A DNA stretch of 64,000 nucleotides from Schistocerca nitens (taxonomy: Eukaryota > Arthropoda > Insecta > Orthoptera > Acrididae): the NCBI RefSeq assembly GCF_023898315.1, contig NC_064619.1, positions 345,846,650-345,910,649 on the forward strand, written 5' to 3'. The notes under the pieces were generated by a model that was given only the letters and a program-made list of their open reading frames with translations, was not told the origin of the DNA and ran no database searches. The position numbers and the translations under genes are program-made. Positions within the stretch are counted from its first letter, which is position 1. Each line of letters starts with the position of its first letter. Positions 1 to 10,510 of this stretch are shown piece by piece.

Positions 1-249
1 TGGGACTGGGAAGTACTGTACTATCCACCATACTCCCCGGACTTAAGTCCTTGTGACTCTGATTTGATTGCGAAGATGATGGAACTACTTCGTGGCATTT
101 GCTTCAGAACTGTTCCAGAGATTCGACAGGCGGTAGATCGCTCCATTCGCACCGGCAAGAGAATAGGCTCTACTAACGGTATATTACGCCTTCCACATCG
201 CTGGCAACGGGTTCTACACAACGCTGGTGACTACTCTGAAGGACAGTAA
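1..249 (+). pseudogene. Mariner-type transposase, C-terminal remnant
   Basis: An open frame runs from the window edge to a TAA at 247-249. It matches the C-terminal part of a mariner transposase: a PPYSPDLSPCD motif near the start carries the last catalytic Asp, followed by LLRG and a late LPHRWQRV...GDYSEGQ ending, which is the usual mariner tail. The N-terminal helix-turn-helix and the first catalytic residues would lie outside the window, so whether the full copy is intact cannot be judged. No host gene is implied; it is one of several mariner-type remnants here. Confidence 0.75.
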
Positions 250-735
250 CAAGTGCAGACATTTAACTCTTTTGTATCGCTTGTGAATAAATAGTTGCCA
301 CTATTTAAGTTCCAACACTCGTATTTCGTAGGCATGTATACTTTGTACATTCTCGTCACACTTGTAAAGATATAGTACATCCATTGAGTCTGCATACCTA
401 AATAACACTCGTGTTTTAAAATGTGCAAAGTACTCATTGGGACACGTTTGCCTCAGTGTCTACCTATATGTTTGTATTTTGAGACTGTCTTTAATCACCT
501 CGCCATCGCACGTGTGCGCATGTATAAATACAGGGTGTCCCTCCTGAGAGCCGTCGGGGGCCTTTTCTCTGGTATTCAGGCATATATTTACAATTTGTTT
601 TTGCAACGTGTAGCTCGAATCAGCTCAAACAAATGCTACTCATCGTGTCTTTCATGCAACGCCCAGTGTCGATGGAAAGTGTCGGTTTGTTTCCCTTTCC
701 AAACAAAATGATTTTTAAAGTGGTATTTTACGTGT

Positions 736-941
736 CCAGTATTATCTAGTGCGATATTCATTTCACCGATGTGTATTAACAGGGACAGTAAACCACGAGG
801 AATAATTTAGTACTACAGCAGCGACAGCACCGCTATGCAGAGGCGCTGCTCAGTCGGTCCAGGAACACCGGTCGTTCCTCGTGTTTAACTTTTCCTGTTA
901 ATACGTACCGGTAAAATTAATATCGCGCTAGACTAATCTGG
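736..941. repeat. Foldback (inverted-repeat) element, 67-bp arms
   Basis: Positions 736-802 and 875-941 are imperfect reverse complements over about 67 bp. The 26-bp inner part (777-802 against 875-900) is especially clear. The 72-bp spacer is GC-rich and contains a further small GCAGCG/CGCTGC hairpin. No coding capacity. It may be a MITE or a structured end of the surrounding element; no target duplication was identified. Confidence 0.6.
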
Positions 942-1186
942 CAGCGCCCTATCGAATGGGCACGAAACATTCCGATTTAGAAATAATTTTGTTTGAAACG
1001 AGAAACAAATTGACGCATTGCGTCAACGCTTGGCGTCGCTTTAAACATGTCATCTGTCTGGGCTGACAGCAGCTACACTTCACAAAAAATAAATTGCAAG
1101 TATTTGCCAAAACAGCACAGAAAATGGGCCTGAAGATAAACAGCCAGTAAATGGTTGGTGATTTGCTCAATATTTCGTTTCTCGCG

Positions 1187-1410
1187 GTCGCTTTCTCGCT
1201 TCGCGAGAACGGGGTCCCGGGTTCGATTCCCGGCGGGTCAGGGATTTTCACCTGCCTCGAGATGACTGGGTGTTTGTGCTGTCCTCATCGTTTCATCATC
1301 AGTCATGAAAGTGCCGAGATCGGACTGAGCAAAGGTTGGGAATTTGTACGGGTTCTGATAACCGCGCACTTGAGCGCTCCACAAACCAAATAGCATCATC
1401 TTCATCAAAA
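1187..1410 (+). mobile_element. tRNA-derived SINE (family G), 5'-truncated
   Basis: The stretch contains a typical Pol III B box (GGTTCGATTCC, near 1219-1229) in a tRNA-like GGGTCCCGGGTTCGATTCCC context. A non-tRNA body with GATGACTGGGTG follows, and an ATCATCTTCATCA-rich end near 1393-1408. The 5' tRNA half with the A box is degraded. It sits inside the 531-2680 element and is therefore younger than it. Confidence 0.6.
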
Positions 1411-2157
1411 TGTAGTTATGTGTAAGTGATTATGTATGAGCCATTTTCGTGAAACTAAGAGCCATTTTATTTCCTGATATCCAAGCAAAAAGCTGATATA
1501 CATTGACCATCAAACATCAGAATATAATTGTTAAACGAGATCTTCATACACCAAACGCGTGGAATGCCGATGAACATATAAACTTATAATGCTTGGACTA
1601 GGACTTTTACTACCACATTTCTTAACCTGAATGTTGCAGTCGTGGTGCACTCAGAAATACTAAAACGTAGAATTATTATTTATTCAAGGCGTTCGGATAT
1701 ATCTGTTACAAACATCTAGGACTTGTAGAGGGGGGTGAGTTCATACGTGCAGGGTATTCCGTGATGATATTACAGACGTTCAAGGATGATAGAAACGGAT
1801 AAATGTCTGAATTTGAGATCAGGGTCCCTGGTTGGGTAAAGAAAGAGTCGAAAGTTACAAGCGAAAGTCATTCTGATACCTCTGACGGTCGAATACATGT
1901 ACTGGTACTGTTGTTGCTCGAATGTAGGGTATGCAACTTTCACAGGGAGCAGTATGTACCAAAATAAGAAAAAATGTACAGTTAACATGGCCTCTAAAAT
2001 GCATGCTTGAGGAGCTACGACCAATTATTCATGTTCGATCTTAAGATTTGCGTTTTAGATCCCACATTTACTAGAAATTTTTTTCGCGTTTTGGTCCGTT
2101 GTAACACCTTTGACGATTTTCCTTCGCTACAACTTTAGCAACAGCAGTACTGGTACA

Positions 2158-2347
2158 AAAAATGGCTCTGAGCACTGTGGGACTTAACTTCTGAGGTCAT
2201 CAGTCCCCTAGAACTCAGAACTACTTAAACCTAATTAACCTAAGGACATCATACACATCCATGCCCGAGGCAGGATTCGAACCTGTGACCGTAGCGGTCG
2301 CGCGGTTCCAGACTGTAGCGCCTAGAGCCGTTCGACCTCTCCGGCCG
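2158..2347 (-). mobile_element. tRNA-derived SINE (family A)
   Basis: A reverse-strand copy of the commonest SINE in the window. The tRNA-Leu-like head lies at the right (B box read as GGATTCGAACC on +), and the tail starts AAAATGGCTCTGAGCAC on the left. It is bounded by a 14-bp exact target duplication GCAGTACTGGTACA (2144-2157 and 2348-2361), which marks LINE-driven insertion and a fairly recent event. Confidence 0.92.
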
Positions 2348-2869
2348 GCAGTACTGGTACATTTATTCCACTGTTAGACATGTCAGAACGGTTATTGCTT
2401 ATAAATTTCGAGTCGTTCGTTTCCCGTACAGGGACAATTACGTCAATCTGATAAATTTATCCGTCTCCACATCCGCGAAACTCTGTAACATCATCACGGG
2501 AGCAGCCTTTATATACACATATTTACAGGTGCCGGCGCCTATAACTTTGACGCTCTGTAGCTTTGTTGGAAGACGTTTCCGGACGTGAGTCCTGTTCAGA
2601 ATATTGTATTCGTATCTATTATGTATTCATCCTCCTCTACAAATCCTAGAAGTTTGTAACGGGAATTTCCGAACACCCTGTATAAATAACGCTCGAAAAT
2701 GAACAGAAAATTAAAGTTATTAAGTGACATTATTCCATGTTTCACGCCATCCCTTCAATCCTGTATACAAGAACCTCAATTCTTTGGCTCGTGGTGCGGG
2801 GAAAATCCGACACCTCGTCCAAAACAGCTGTCTGCCGTGAAGTGTGTACCGAGCGAGATTGCAGTGAAG

Positions 2870-3175
2870 CCGCCTGCTGAGCGTGGAAGATAACATGTCG
2901 AAGGCTCGCGCACCGTGGGGATTGCCGGGCTGCCCCGGCTCCACGCGCCGGACCGCCCAGGGCGGCCGCTAATTAACGCTGCGCCTGCTGTCGCCGCGCC
3001 TGTCGACCGCCCGCGGTGGCCGCGCCGCTTCGCCGCCCACGGCGCAAGAAAAGTGGCCGGCGTGCAGCGTGCACTGCCACGCGTGCCCTCGTCTGGGCGG
3101 CGGTACTGCGGCAGCGTCGTGTCCCCGTATCCTGGGAAAGTCACCAAACACTGCGTTTCACCGCTACTATCGGGT
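2870..3175. other. CpG-rich island-like patch, no recognised gene
   Basis: About 300 bp are conspicuously GC- and CpG-rich against an AT-rich background, around a TAATTAAC core near 2971-2978. Open frames of 141-156 codons cross it on both strands, but they are Arg/Pro/Ala-rich, match no family I know, and are what high-GC DNA gives by chance. Similar patches occur near 34.75 and 59.0 kb. It could be an unmethylated regulatory element or a repeat family. Confidence 0.4.
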
Positions 3176-3464
3176 GCTCGTAGGCTGCACTTTTGGTCCA
3201 CGTCTCCACTAGAGCTTTCTACCGCTTCTCTAACTGTGAATTACTATACGGGATTCTCAAGCTTCTCTGAACACAGTACGCCAACAAATTATGTCTTGTT
3301 TTCTGATTCGCCTGCAACACAATTTGCTCTTGTACAGAAAATTTCTCGCAATGAGCCTCGCCACCACGACGACAGCGATCGCTGAGGTGGAATACTGATG
3401 TACCGTCGTGCTGGCTCTTACAGACTTCCATACAGGACTTGTTGGTGACAGCCGCTTATACACA

Positions 3465-3930
3465 CACAAGGAAAATATTAGTAGAGTTGGAAAGACGACG
3501 GTGGTATGGATCCGACGACGGATTATTCCACCAGGGGGATAGTTGATGATTTGGGAGAGGGGGGGGGGGCAGCTTAGTAGTGAAGCTACCACAGTGCCAT
3601 CTGTGTTTAATAGGCAGTGGTCACAGCCAGAAGGCTCAGTGTGGCGCAAACGTGTGAAGCAAGAAAGCAATCGTGCCACGGAGACGCACTCGTGCTTCTC
3701 ACACCAAAATGAGCGAGTTTGACAGGGGTCAAATTGTGGCCTTCGGAGTGGCGGGATGGTTCTTTCGGAGAGCTGCCACACAAGTTGGACGTGCTGCGTG
3801 AGCTGTCCAATGAAGCCAGTATCAGTGGTCTTGCGAACATTCTCCCACCGGTAGACGGGGGTACATACAGCAGAGACGCCAACGAGGATCGGCGTATTGT
3901 AAGGGCAGCACTTGTAAGGGATCCGTGATC
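3465..3930 (+). pseudogene. Tc1-like transposase, N-terminal part (copy A)
   Basis: An ATG at 3709 opens MSEFDRGQIVAF...AGWFFRRAATQVGRAA, the first helix-turn-helix of a Tc1-like transposase, which binds the element's own terminal repeats. The frame hits TGA just after VGRAA, and a following frame has RRIVRAALVRDP, the second DNA-binding segment. The leader from about 3465 (GACGACGGTGGTATGGATCCGA) is shared with the copy at 54.2 kb. The gene is broken here by a ~680-bp insertion and resumes near 4606. Confidence 0.7.
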
Positions 3931-4605
3931 CCACGAACATAGATTTTAGTATCCGACACCCAGGTCGATAGCAGACAGGAGTCGATTGTCGAGCGCTGCA
4001 GGAAGTAGCGAGATGAATGTCGAGTGAGCAGTAGTACTGGAGAGACGGGCAGGAATGGTGGTCGAGTGAGTAGTAAACGGTAGATTCACCGGAGTATGAC
4101 AAATGAGCGCATCACCCTGATGGTCGTGGGGTTGACCCTCATCGATACCGATTCGCGAGTGATATGAAACCAAAAGTGAAAAGTGCCGAATTACGTGATT
4201 CGCGTCAACCACGTCGGCCAGCAACAACCATGGATTGCAGTGAGGATTGTAGTGAATGTTAACCATCATCATTGCGAGTAACGAAGTACTTAAAATTAGC
4301 AACCAATAAAAGATATAACAGTAACTAAACGTGTAAGGCGAAGGTAGCAACTGCCTCAGAATTTGTGTATTAGTTGAAAATACATACCAGTTTGTACATC
4401 GCAACCTTTATGGTCTTTAATAATAGACAAACTTTCAACCATTAACTATCCCGTCTCAGAACAGCCGCACTCGGTTGAAATACCCCCGAAACCACGGTCA
4501 TATATACTTAATAATTAACTGTTTGGCGGCTTTGGTAAATCTCATAGAACCGAATAAAGGGCCAAAACGGGGGTGTTTCATACTGGCAGATCGTATGGCT
4601 ACCGC
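3931..4605. mobile_element. ~680-bp insertion splitting Tc1 copy A, possible solo LTR
   Basis: The Tc1 reading matches the 54.7-kb copy up to about 3930 and again from about 4606 (CAGATCGTATGGCTACCGC), so the intervening ~680 bp are inserted. The insert starts TGATCCCACG and a plausible end is CTGGCA, the TG...CA termini expected of an LTR; an AATAAAG signal lies near 4554. No clean 4-6 bp target duplication could be fixed, so the solo-LTR reading is tentative. No coding frame is convincing. Confidence 0.35.
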
Positions 4606-5235
4606 AACACAGTTAATGGGCTTGTGATCCCAAACATGTCAACATGAACTGCTGTGAATCAGGTATTGGCAGTGGGACTACGGGCACGCACACTTATAGC
4701 CCATCTTCCATTTACGCCACAGCATCGACGCGCGCGGCTCGATTAGGGTCACAGAGCAACACTTGAAATGGAGCGCCATGATCTTCAGCCATGAAAGCAG
4801 ATTCTGCACACACGCAAGTGATGGTCGTTTGTCTGTACGACACTGACATCCTGAACGCTATCTCGTAGAGGAAATTAGTCCAAGACACACTGGCTCCATC
4901 CCAGGCCTTGTGGTCTAGGGTACGATAAGCTGTAACTCTCTTTCGACTTTGGTGATTCTGAATGGCATGCTATCCAGCGCTCGGCACGTGCAGAATGTTG
5001 TTAGAACCGTTCTTTTGCCGTTATTGCAACAGGAAGGTGATGTGACATTCCAGGAGGATTGTGCTCCCCTCACCCACACACTGCCTGTGAAGTTCAACGT
5101 GTTCTGCAAGATGTGCAGCAACTTCCTGGACATCACGATCTCTAACGACCGAGAGCAATGGCGGTTTTACAGAGTTGCCAGTGCTAACAGACAAGCAACC
5201 CTGCTTAAAATAACCACAGAAATCAGTTGTGGGAC
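4606..5235 (+). pseudogene. Tc1-like transposase, C-terminal part (copy A)
   Basis: Continues copy A after the insertion. Frame-broken pieces read HASDGRLSVRH, IPGLVV, LLPLLQQEGDVTFQEDCAPLTHT and similar, matching the DDE catalytic core of Tc1-like transposases. The first catalytic position reads IFSHESRF where FSDESRF is normal, so Asp is replaced by His. The second motif FQEDCAP keeps its Asp. Several frameshifts and stops make it non-functional. It ends by about 5235, where a different Tc1-family relic begins. Confidence 0.7.
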
Positions 5236-5993
5236 GTACGACGAATGTATCCGTTAAGACAGGTCGGCAAAATTTGGCGTTAATGGGCTATGGCCGCAGA
5301 CGACCGACGCAAGTGCCTTTGCTAACAGCATGTTATCGCCTGCAGCTCCTCTCCTAGTTTCCTGATCGTATCGTTTGGACTCTACACCACTGGAAAACTG
5401 TGTCATGGTCAGATAAGGTCCGATTTCAGTTGATAAGCGCTGATGGTAGCGTTCGAGTGTGGCACAGATCCCGCAAAGCTGTGGACTCTAGCTGTCTACA
5501 AGGCAGTGTGCAAGCTGTTGGTGACTCCATCCTGGTGTGGGCTGTGATCACTTGGAATGGACTGAGCCCTCTGGTCTAACTAAACCGATCATGGACTGGA
5601 AATGCTTGTGTTAGGTTACTTGGAGACCGTCTGCAGCCATTTGTAGACTGCATGTTCCCAAACAACGATATCATGTCATCGGGTCACGACTGTTTGCGAT
5701 TGTTTCGATGAACATTCTGGACAATCCAGGCGAATGATCCGGCCACACGGATCGCTCAACACGAATCCCATCGAACATTTATGTAACATAATCCAGAGGT
5801 CAGTTCGTGAAGAACATCCTGCACTGGAAACACTTTCTCAATTATGGACGGTTATACAGACAACATGGATCAATATTTCTGCGTGGAACCTCCAACGACT
5901 TGCCACGTAGATATGCTGCACTACGCCGGGTAAAAGGAGGTCTTAAATAATGTCGGGAGCTTTCCCATGACTTTTGTCACCCCAGTGTAATAA
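5236..5993 (+). pseudogene. Tc1-like transposase relic (second family)
   Basis: Heavily decayed, with many stops. Recognisable pieces are TWTLYTTGKLCHGQIRSD-like text near 5380 and, in one frame, NTNPIEHL near 5760-5780, corresponding to the SPDLNPIEHLW motif with the final catalytic Glu. The right end GTCACCCCAGTGTA resembles a Tc1 terminal repeat. Only a scar of the DDE domain remains. It abuts copy A without a visible target duplication. Confidence 0.55.
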
Positions 5994-6744
5994 AATACAG
6001 TATCAAGACAAATGTGGCCTATTCTCATAACAGAACATAAATGTCAGATGACACTTCATCTTTTTAATATAATATTACAACAAAATTGTCACTGTTAGAA
6101 GCAGATAGTTAATAAGAGATGGAGGTGGAAAGTTGGGGGCATGACAGTAAAAACTATATTTTTTATAGAAATTCACATATTTTTTTCCGTTTTCATTCAC
6201 TGCTCTTCGTCTCAAGCAGAGGTATTAATCTTAGAGCATTTCGAAGCAGCCTCTGCGGAACTTAGAAGGAAAAACGAAAAGCGTGAATCAAGATGAAGCT
6301 TTTAATCGATTCTAAGATCTATTCGAATTCCACGCTTTGTTCCATACTGTCCGTAAAAAGCAGGTATTTCAGTTGAAGTTCTTGTCTTCTGCGGAGTCAC
6401 GCACCGTCAGCTCCGTGTATACTCCGCTTAGATTAAGAGGAATTAGGGTTCCATTTATTTAATCGTGAGTTGTACGTAAATACTAGTGAGTGCTTACACA
6501 TCGTATACATTTCTAATCTTTGTGAGCACATTTTAGAGAAAGCTTAACACTCATCGAAATCGAGGTCACAATCACGACTGGGCTATGAAAAGGGAACTAT
6601 TCGGCAGCAGCTCTTTTGAACGAGTCACTCTGGCATTACTTTGAAGCAAACTACAGAAAGCCTAAACTGGGTGACCAGAAGTCACGTGAAAGGCTCTCCC
6701 ATTTGAAGACGTGACCTGTATAACGCCCAAATGTTGCGGCGTGT
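5994..6744. other. Unassigned stretch
   Basis: AT-rich sequence with no convincing open frame, no SINE boxes and no inverted or tandem repeat that I could see. Nothing recognised. Confidence 0.4.
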
Positions 6745-7727
6745 AAGCACGATATTTTACGGTCTCCTACATACAGGTGTGTAATGAACATGGCAGCAAG
6801 TCGCGTGTTAACCAACTCTGAACACTAGCTGGTGATCGGAGCAAGACGCATGGATCATAGCAAGTCGGGGATCACACAGGTATTCGGGTTACCGATGTCA
6901 ACAGTGTTTCGGATGACTCTTCAAATTTCAGAGACAATGACTCCATAGTCCTGCGCAGGACGGCCACAAGTGTTTGATGAATGGACGTCTCGTCGTCTCT
7001 GCAGATCCATACGGGGCGATCGACGGTCTCCGTGATTCAGATCGCCGCCGGCTTGAATATGGGGCATCGGAAACCCACTTCTGTACGGAGACAAGTGCAA
7101 TGCACAGGTTTCATTACGATCGAAGGGCCTGCGTGCATCGTCACTGGTCCATGGAACAGTGGCGGCGTTTAGCATGGTCCGATGAATCCCGCTTTCAGTT
7201 TATTGAACTGATTCGCGAGTGATAACGTGGCGAAGATCCCGTGAAGCTCTGGATCTTGCATATCAACAAGGTTGTTTTCATTCAGGTGCTGGCTCAGATA
7301 TGATCTGGGCTGTATTTACATGGTCCCAGTTAGGCCATATTGACTGGCTGCAGTGATCATTAACAGGTGCATGTTGTGTAGACATTTTTCTCTTCCTTGT
7401 TTCCCTTTCTGTCAGTAGAGTCCCCTGATGGAGATGCCATCTTTCAGGAGAAAAATTGGATCACGCAAGAGCTCTTTGGTTGCATACAGGAGACTTAAAC
7501 ACACTCTTTTTGACTAAATAACCCGATCTTAACTCAATCGAGCAATTATGGGATGTCGTGTGCGCTCGATGAACACAGTCGCTGCACTAGAAAAATGGCA
7601 GGTGGCACTGGAAGATGCGTGGCTCAACATCTCTTCAGAACGATTCGGACACCTCTCAGAGACCATCTCTCGACGTGTTACAGCAATTTTGAAGGTTTGT
7701 AGCAGAGTGACTCGCGGTTAATTTAAT
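6745..7727 (+). pseudogene. Tc1-like transposase relic (third copy)
   Basis: Two overlapping frames at 6974-7222 carry the region before the first catalytic residue: HWSMEQWRRLAWSDESRFQF keeps the first catalytic Asp. Downstream the reading passes through DMIWAVFTWSQLG, an EQLWDVV-like segment near 7540, and an SERFGHLSETISRRVTAIL-like tail at 7630-7690. That order is Tc1-like (DNA-binding, DDE, C-terminal tail). The second catalytic motif is unrecognisable and there are multiple frameshifts. Related to the transposon at 48.85-50.14 kb. Confidence 0.65.
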
Positions 7728-9130
7728 CTACATCTACTTGTAGATGCATACGCCATAACCAACAGTATGGTGTAGGGTACCTTGTACCACTACAAGTAAT
7801 TTCCTTTCTTGTTCCACTTGCAAATAGAGTGAGGGAAGAACTACTGTCTATATGTCTCAGTACGAGTCCTAATTTGTCTTGTCTTCGTGGTCCTCACGCG
7901 AAATTTGCGTTGGTGGCAGTAGAATCGTTCTGCAGTCAACTTCAAATCCTGGTTCTCTATATACTCTCAATTTTGTTTCATGTAAAGAAAGTCGACTTCC
8001 CTCCAGGGATTCCCATTTGAGTTCACGAAGCATCTCCTTAACACGCGCATGTTGATCGACCTACCGGTAACAAATCTAGCATCCCTCCTCAGAATTGCAC
8101 CGATGTCTTAATTTAATCCGACCTGATTTAATCCAAACACTCGAACAATACTCAAGAATGGGTCGCACTAGTGTTCTATATGGGGTCTCCTTTACAGGTC
8201 AATCACGTTTTCCTAAAATTCTCCCAATAAACCGAAGTCGACGCTTCACCTTTCCTACTTCAGTCCCTGCGTGCTCGATCCACTTCATATCGTTTTGTAC
8301 CGTTAGCCCTACGAATTTACTCGACGTGACTGTGTCAAGCAGCATACTATTAATGCTGCATTAGAACATTATTGTTTTTCCCACTCATCTATATTAACTT
8401 ACATTTTTCTACATTTAGAGCTAGCTGCCATTCATCACACCAGCTACAAATTTTGTCTAAGTCATCTTGTTTCCTCCTATAGTCACTCAACGGAGACACC
8501 TTCCCGTACACCACAGCATGGTCAGCAAACAACCGCAGATTGCTGCTCATCCTGTCTGCCATGTCATTTATGTCTACAGAAAATAAGAACGATCCTATCA
8601 CACTTCCCTGGTGCACCCCTAACGATAGCCTTGTTTCTAATGAGCACTCGTCATCAAGGAAAATGTACTGGGTTCTATTACAAAAGAAGTGTTCGAGGCA
8701 CTCACATATCTACGAACCTGTTCCGAATGTTCTTACCTTCGTTAACAGCCTGACGTGGGACACCATGTAAAACGCTTTGCGGAAATCTAGGAAAATGAAA
8801 TCTGCCTGTTCTTCTTCATCCATGGTTCGAGGGATACGGCGCGCGAAAGGGGCAAACTGAATTTTGCTTTCCAAATCCATGCTGATTTCTGGATAGAGGA
8901 TTTTCCATCTCAAGGGACTGTACTCGACCCGAGAATATTTTCAATAATTCTGCAGCTGACAGTAAGTAAGGATGTTGGTGTGTAATTTTGCGGGGCTGCT
9001 ATTTTACCATTCTTATACACAGGGATCACTTGCCCTTTATTGCAGTCGCTTGGGACCTCGCGCTGGGCAAGAGATATGTGGTAAGTGCAAGCTAAGTGAA
9101 GCGTCAGTGCCATAGAACATTCTCTGTAGA
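7728..9130 (-). pseudogene. CR1-like LINE reverse transcriptase relic
   Basis: Reading the reverse strand from 9113 to about 7730, the pieces follow reverse-transcriptase order. Fingers: KGQVIPVYKNGKIAAPQNYTPTSLL. Palm: FIFLDFRKAFYMVSHVRLL. Then HQGSVIGSFLFSVDINDMAD and LRLFADHAVVY. The catalytic FADD motif reads FADH, losing one of the paired Asp residues. The C-terminal segment decays through several stops toward an RREV/FLY motif near 7990. The left end TCTACATCTACTTGTAGATG resembles the 3' terminus (GTAGATG repeats) of the CR1-like copies at 44.7 and 55.5 kb, so 7728 is the element's 3' end. Confidence 0.8.
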
Positions 9131-10302
9131 TTCAATGCTTCCCCACGATGTTTGGACGCGGTATACATCTGGACAAACTGACTGGAACCGAAACTAGCAC
9201 ACAAACACGAATGCGCTGTCTAGATCACAGCTCATCGTACTGGGTAACTGTCATAAGAGCAGTTAACTCGAGTAGGTGAACTGGGTAAGACACAGCTGCT
9301 AGAACCTCCGCGACGCCGAGACGAGCTACAGGGATTGCCTGTCTCCTCCGCTGACGTGGCCATTTCACACCTGGCGCAATTACAGGAAAAAGTGGGACCA
9401 CCACGTGACGGACCGCCGGTATTTGCAGGCGTGACAATGAGGCATTACCTCACTCTGACAGTGTGAAAGGACAATGGCGGCGTCGTGTAAACGGCTTGTT
9501 AGTACGGTTTATGATTTCCATACAACATACACGTCACGAATGACTCTTATCAACGCGTTCCTGCAAAAAATTGTAATAAATTTTCTTGTTGATTTTCTTA
9601 GCTCCTTTTTAATTCTTATGGGTCATTCATCAAAAAGTATGTTACCTTTCTCAGAAAATAGTAAAAAAAATAATCCAGAATGAGATTTTCAATCTGCAGC
9701 GGCTACGACTGAAATTACTCCTCTTCATTGTTGACGTAAAATCTCTCTTCACTGAATCTTACCATAAATTACCCTAAGAGAAGTCAACCATAAAAGACAG
9801 CGACATTTACCTGAGCGACGACCACACTCAACATCTCGCTTGACGCACAAACATGCGAAGAAACAATAGCATTAGTCGACCACAATATTATTGCACCTGG
9901 AAGTGAGGGGGCTTCGGTCGGCTAATCGAGAATTTTTATTGTGATATTTCACGAGGACACGCAGAACCACTTGATAGTATACGCACAAGTGTCCTGAAAG
10001 CATTCACAGTGCGATGCGTATTCCTTAGTCACCACTGTACTTGTTTGCCGTAAAGTCACCACATGTTACCGATAACAACAACTTGTGAATTGCAGACAGT
10101 CCTCTCTTAAACATGTGAACTGCGGTCAGGGGTAAACTAGGGACATGTGAACTCCGGAAAGATATTATTAGTTAGATGTAGGTGTCAATGTCAGCATTTG
10201 TGTTTTCACTTGCCTGCTGTCCACGCGATAACGGTGCTCCCGATAAACTCTCTCTTGGAGCGCTATCGGTGGCCTATTACACACTTGGTTTCTAATTCTG
10301 TA
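9131..10302. other. Unassigned stretch
   Basis: No supported gene. Short chance frames exist near 9225-9437 and 9474-9683. A ~27-bp fragment at 9674-9700 matches the end of the SINE family seen at 63.0 kb, in reverse. Otherwise AT-rich and featureless to the eye. Confidence 0.4.
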
Positions 10303-10510
10303 AAATTTTGGAAATTTGTGGTAAATTCCTATGGGACCAAACTGCTGAGGTCATCGGTCCCTAGGCCTACACACTACTTAATCTAACTTAAACTAACTTA
10401 CGCTAATGACAACACACACACACACACACCCATGCCCGAGGTTGGACTTGAACCTCCGACGGGTGGGGCCGAGTGAACCGTGTCAAGGCGCCCCAGACCA
10501 CTCGGCTGTG
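10303..10510 (-). mobile_element. tRNA-derived SINE (family B)
   Basis: Reverse-strand copy: the tail GGAAATTTGTGGTAAATTCC lies on the left, then TATGGGACCAAACTGCTGAGG, a (CA)n tract at about 10411-10430, and the tRNA-like head with B box (GGACTTGAACC on +) and ACCACTCGGCT at the right. Closely related to the forward copy at 47.05 kb. Confidence 0.85.

Larger units (their letters stand above)
531..2680. mobile_element. Non-autonomous DNA transposon, hAT-like, with 8-bp target duplication
   Basis: The element begins CAGGGTGTCC and ends GAACACCCTG, giving short terminal inverted repeats of about 8-9 bp. Both ends are flanked by the same 8-mer TATAAATA (523-530 and 2681-2688), as expected of hAT-type integration. 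No transposase frame is visible in the 2.15 kb. It carries two SINEs (about 1187-1410 and 2158-2347) and a foldback repeat (736-941). Because the flank is AT-rich, a mariner-like element with a TA duplication is the main alternative. Confidence 0.55.

Noticed and set aside
2915-3385. 156-codon forward frame and 141-codon reverse frame in the GC-rich block
   Set aside because: Low-complexity Arg/Pro/Ala composition, no family resemblance, and open on both strands as expected in CpG-rich DNA.
3257-4102. 281-codon reverse frame
   Set aside because: Antisense shadow of the Tc1 N-terminal region and its insertion; the forward strand carries the recognisable transposase.
9674-9700. Short match to the end of SINE family F
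   Set aside because: Only ~27 bp; too short to annotate as an element, noted only in the surrounding stretch.
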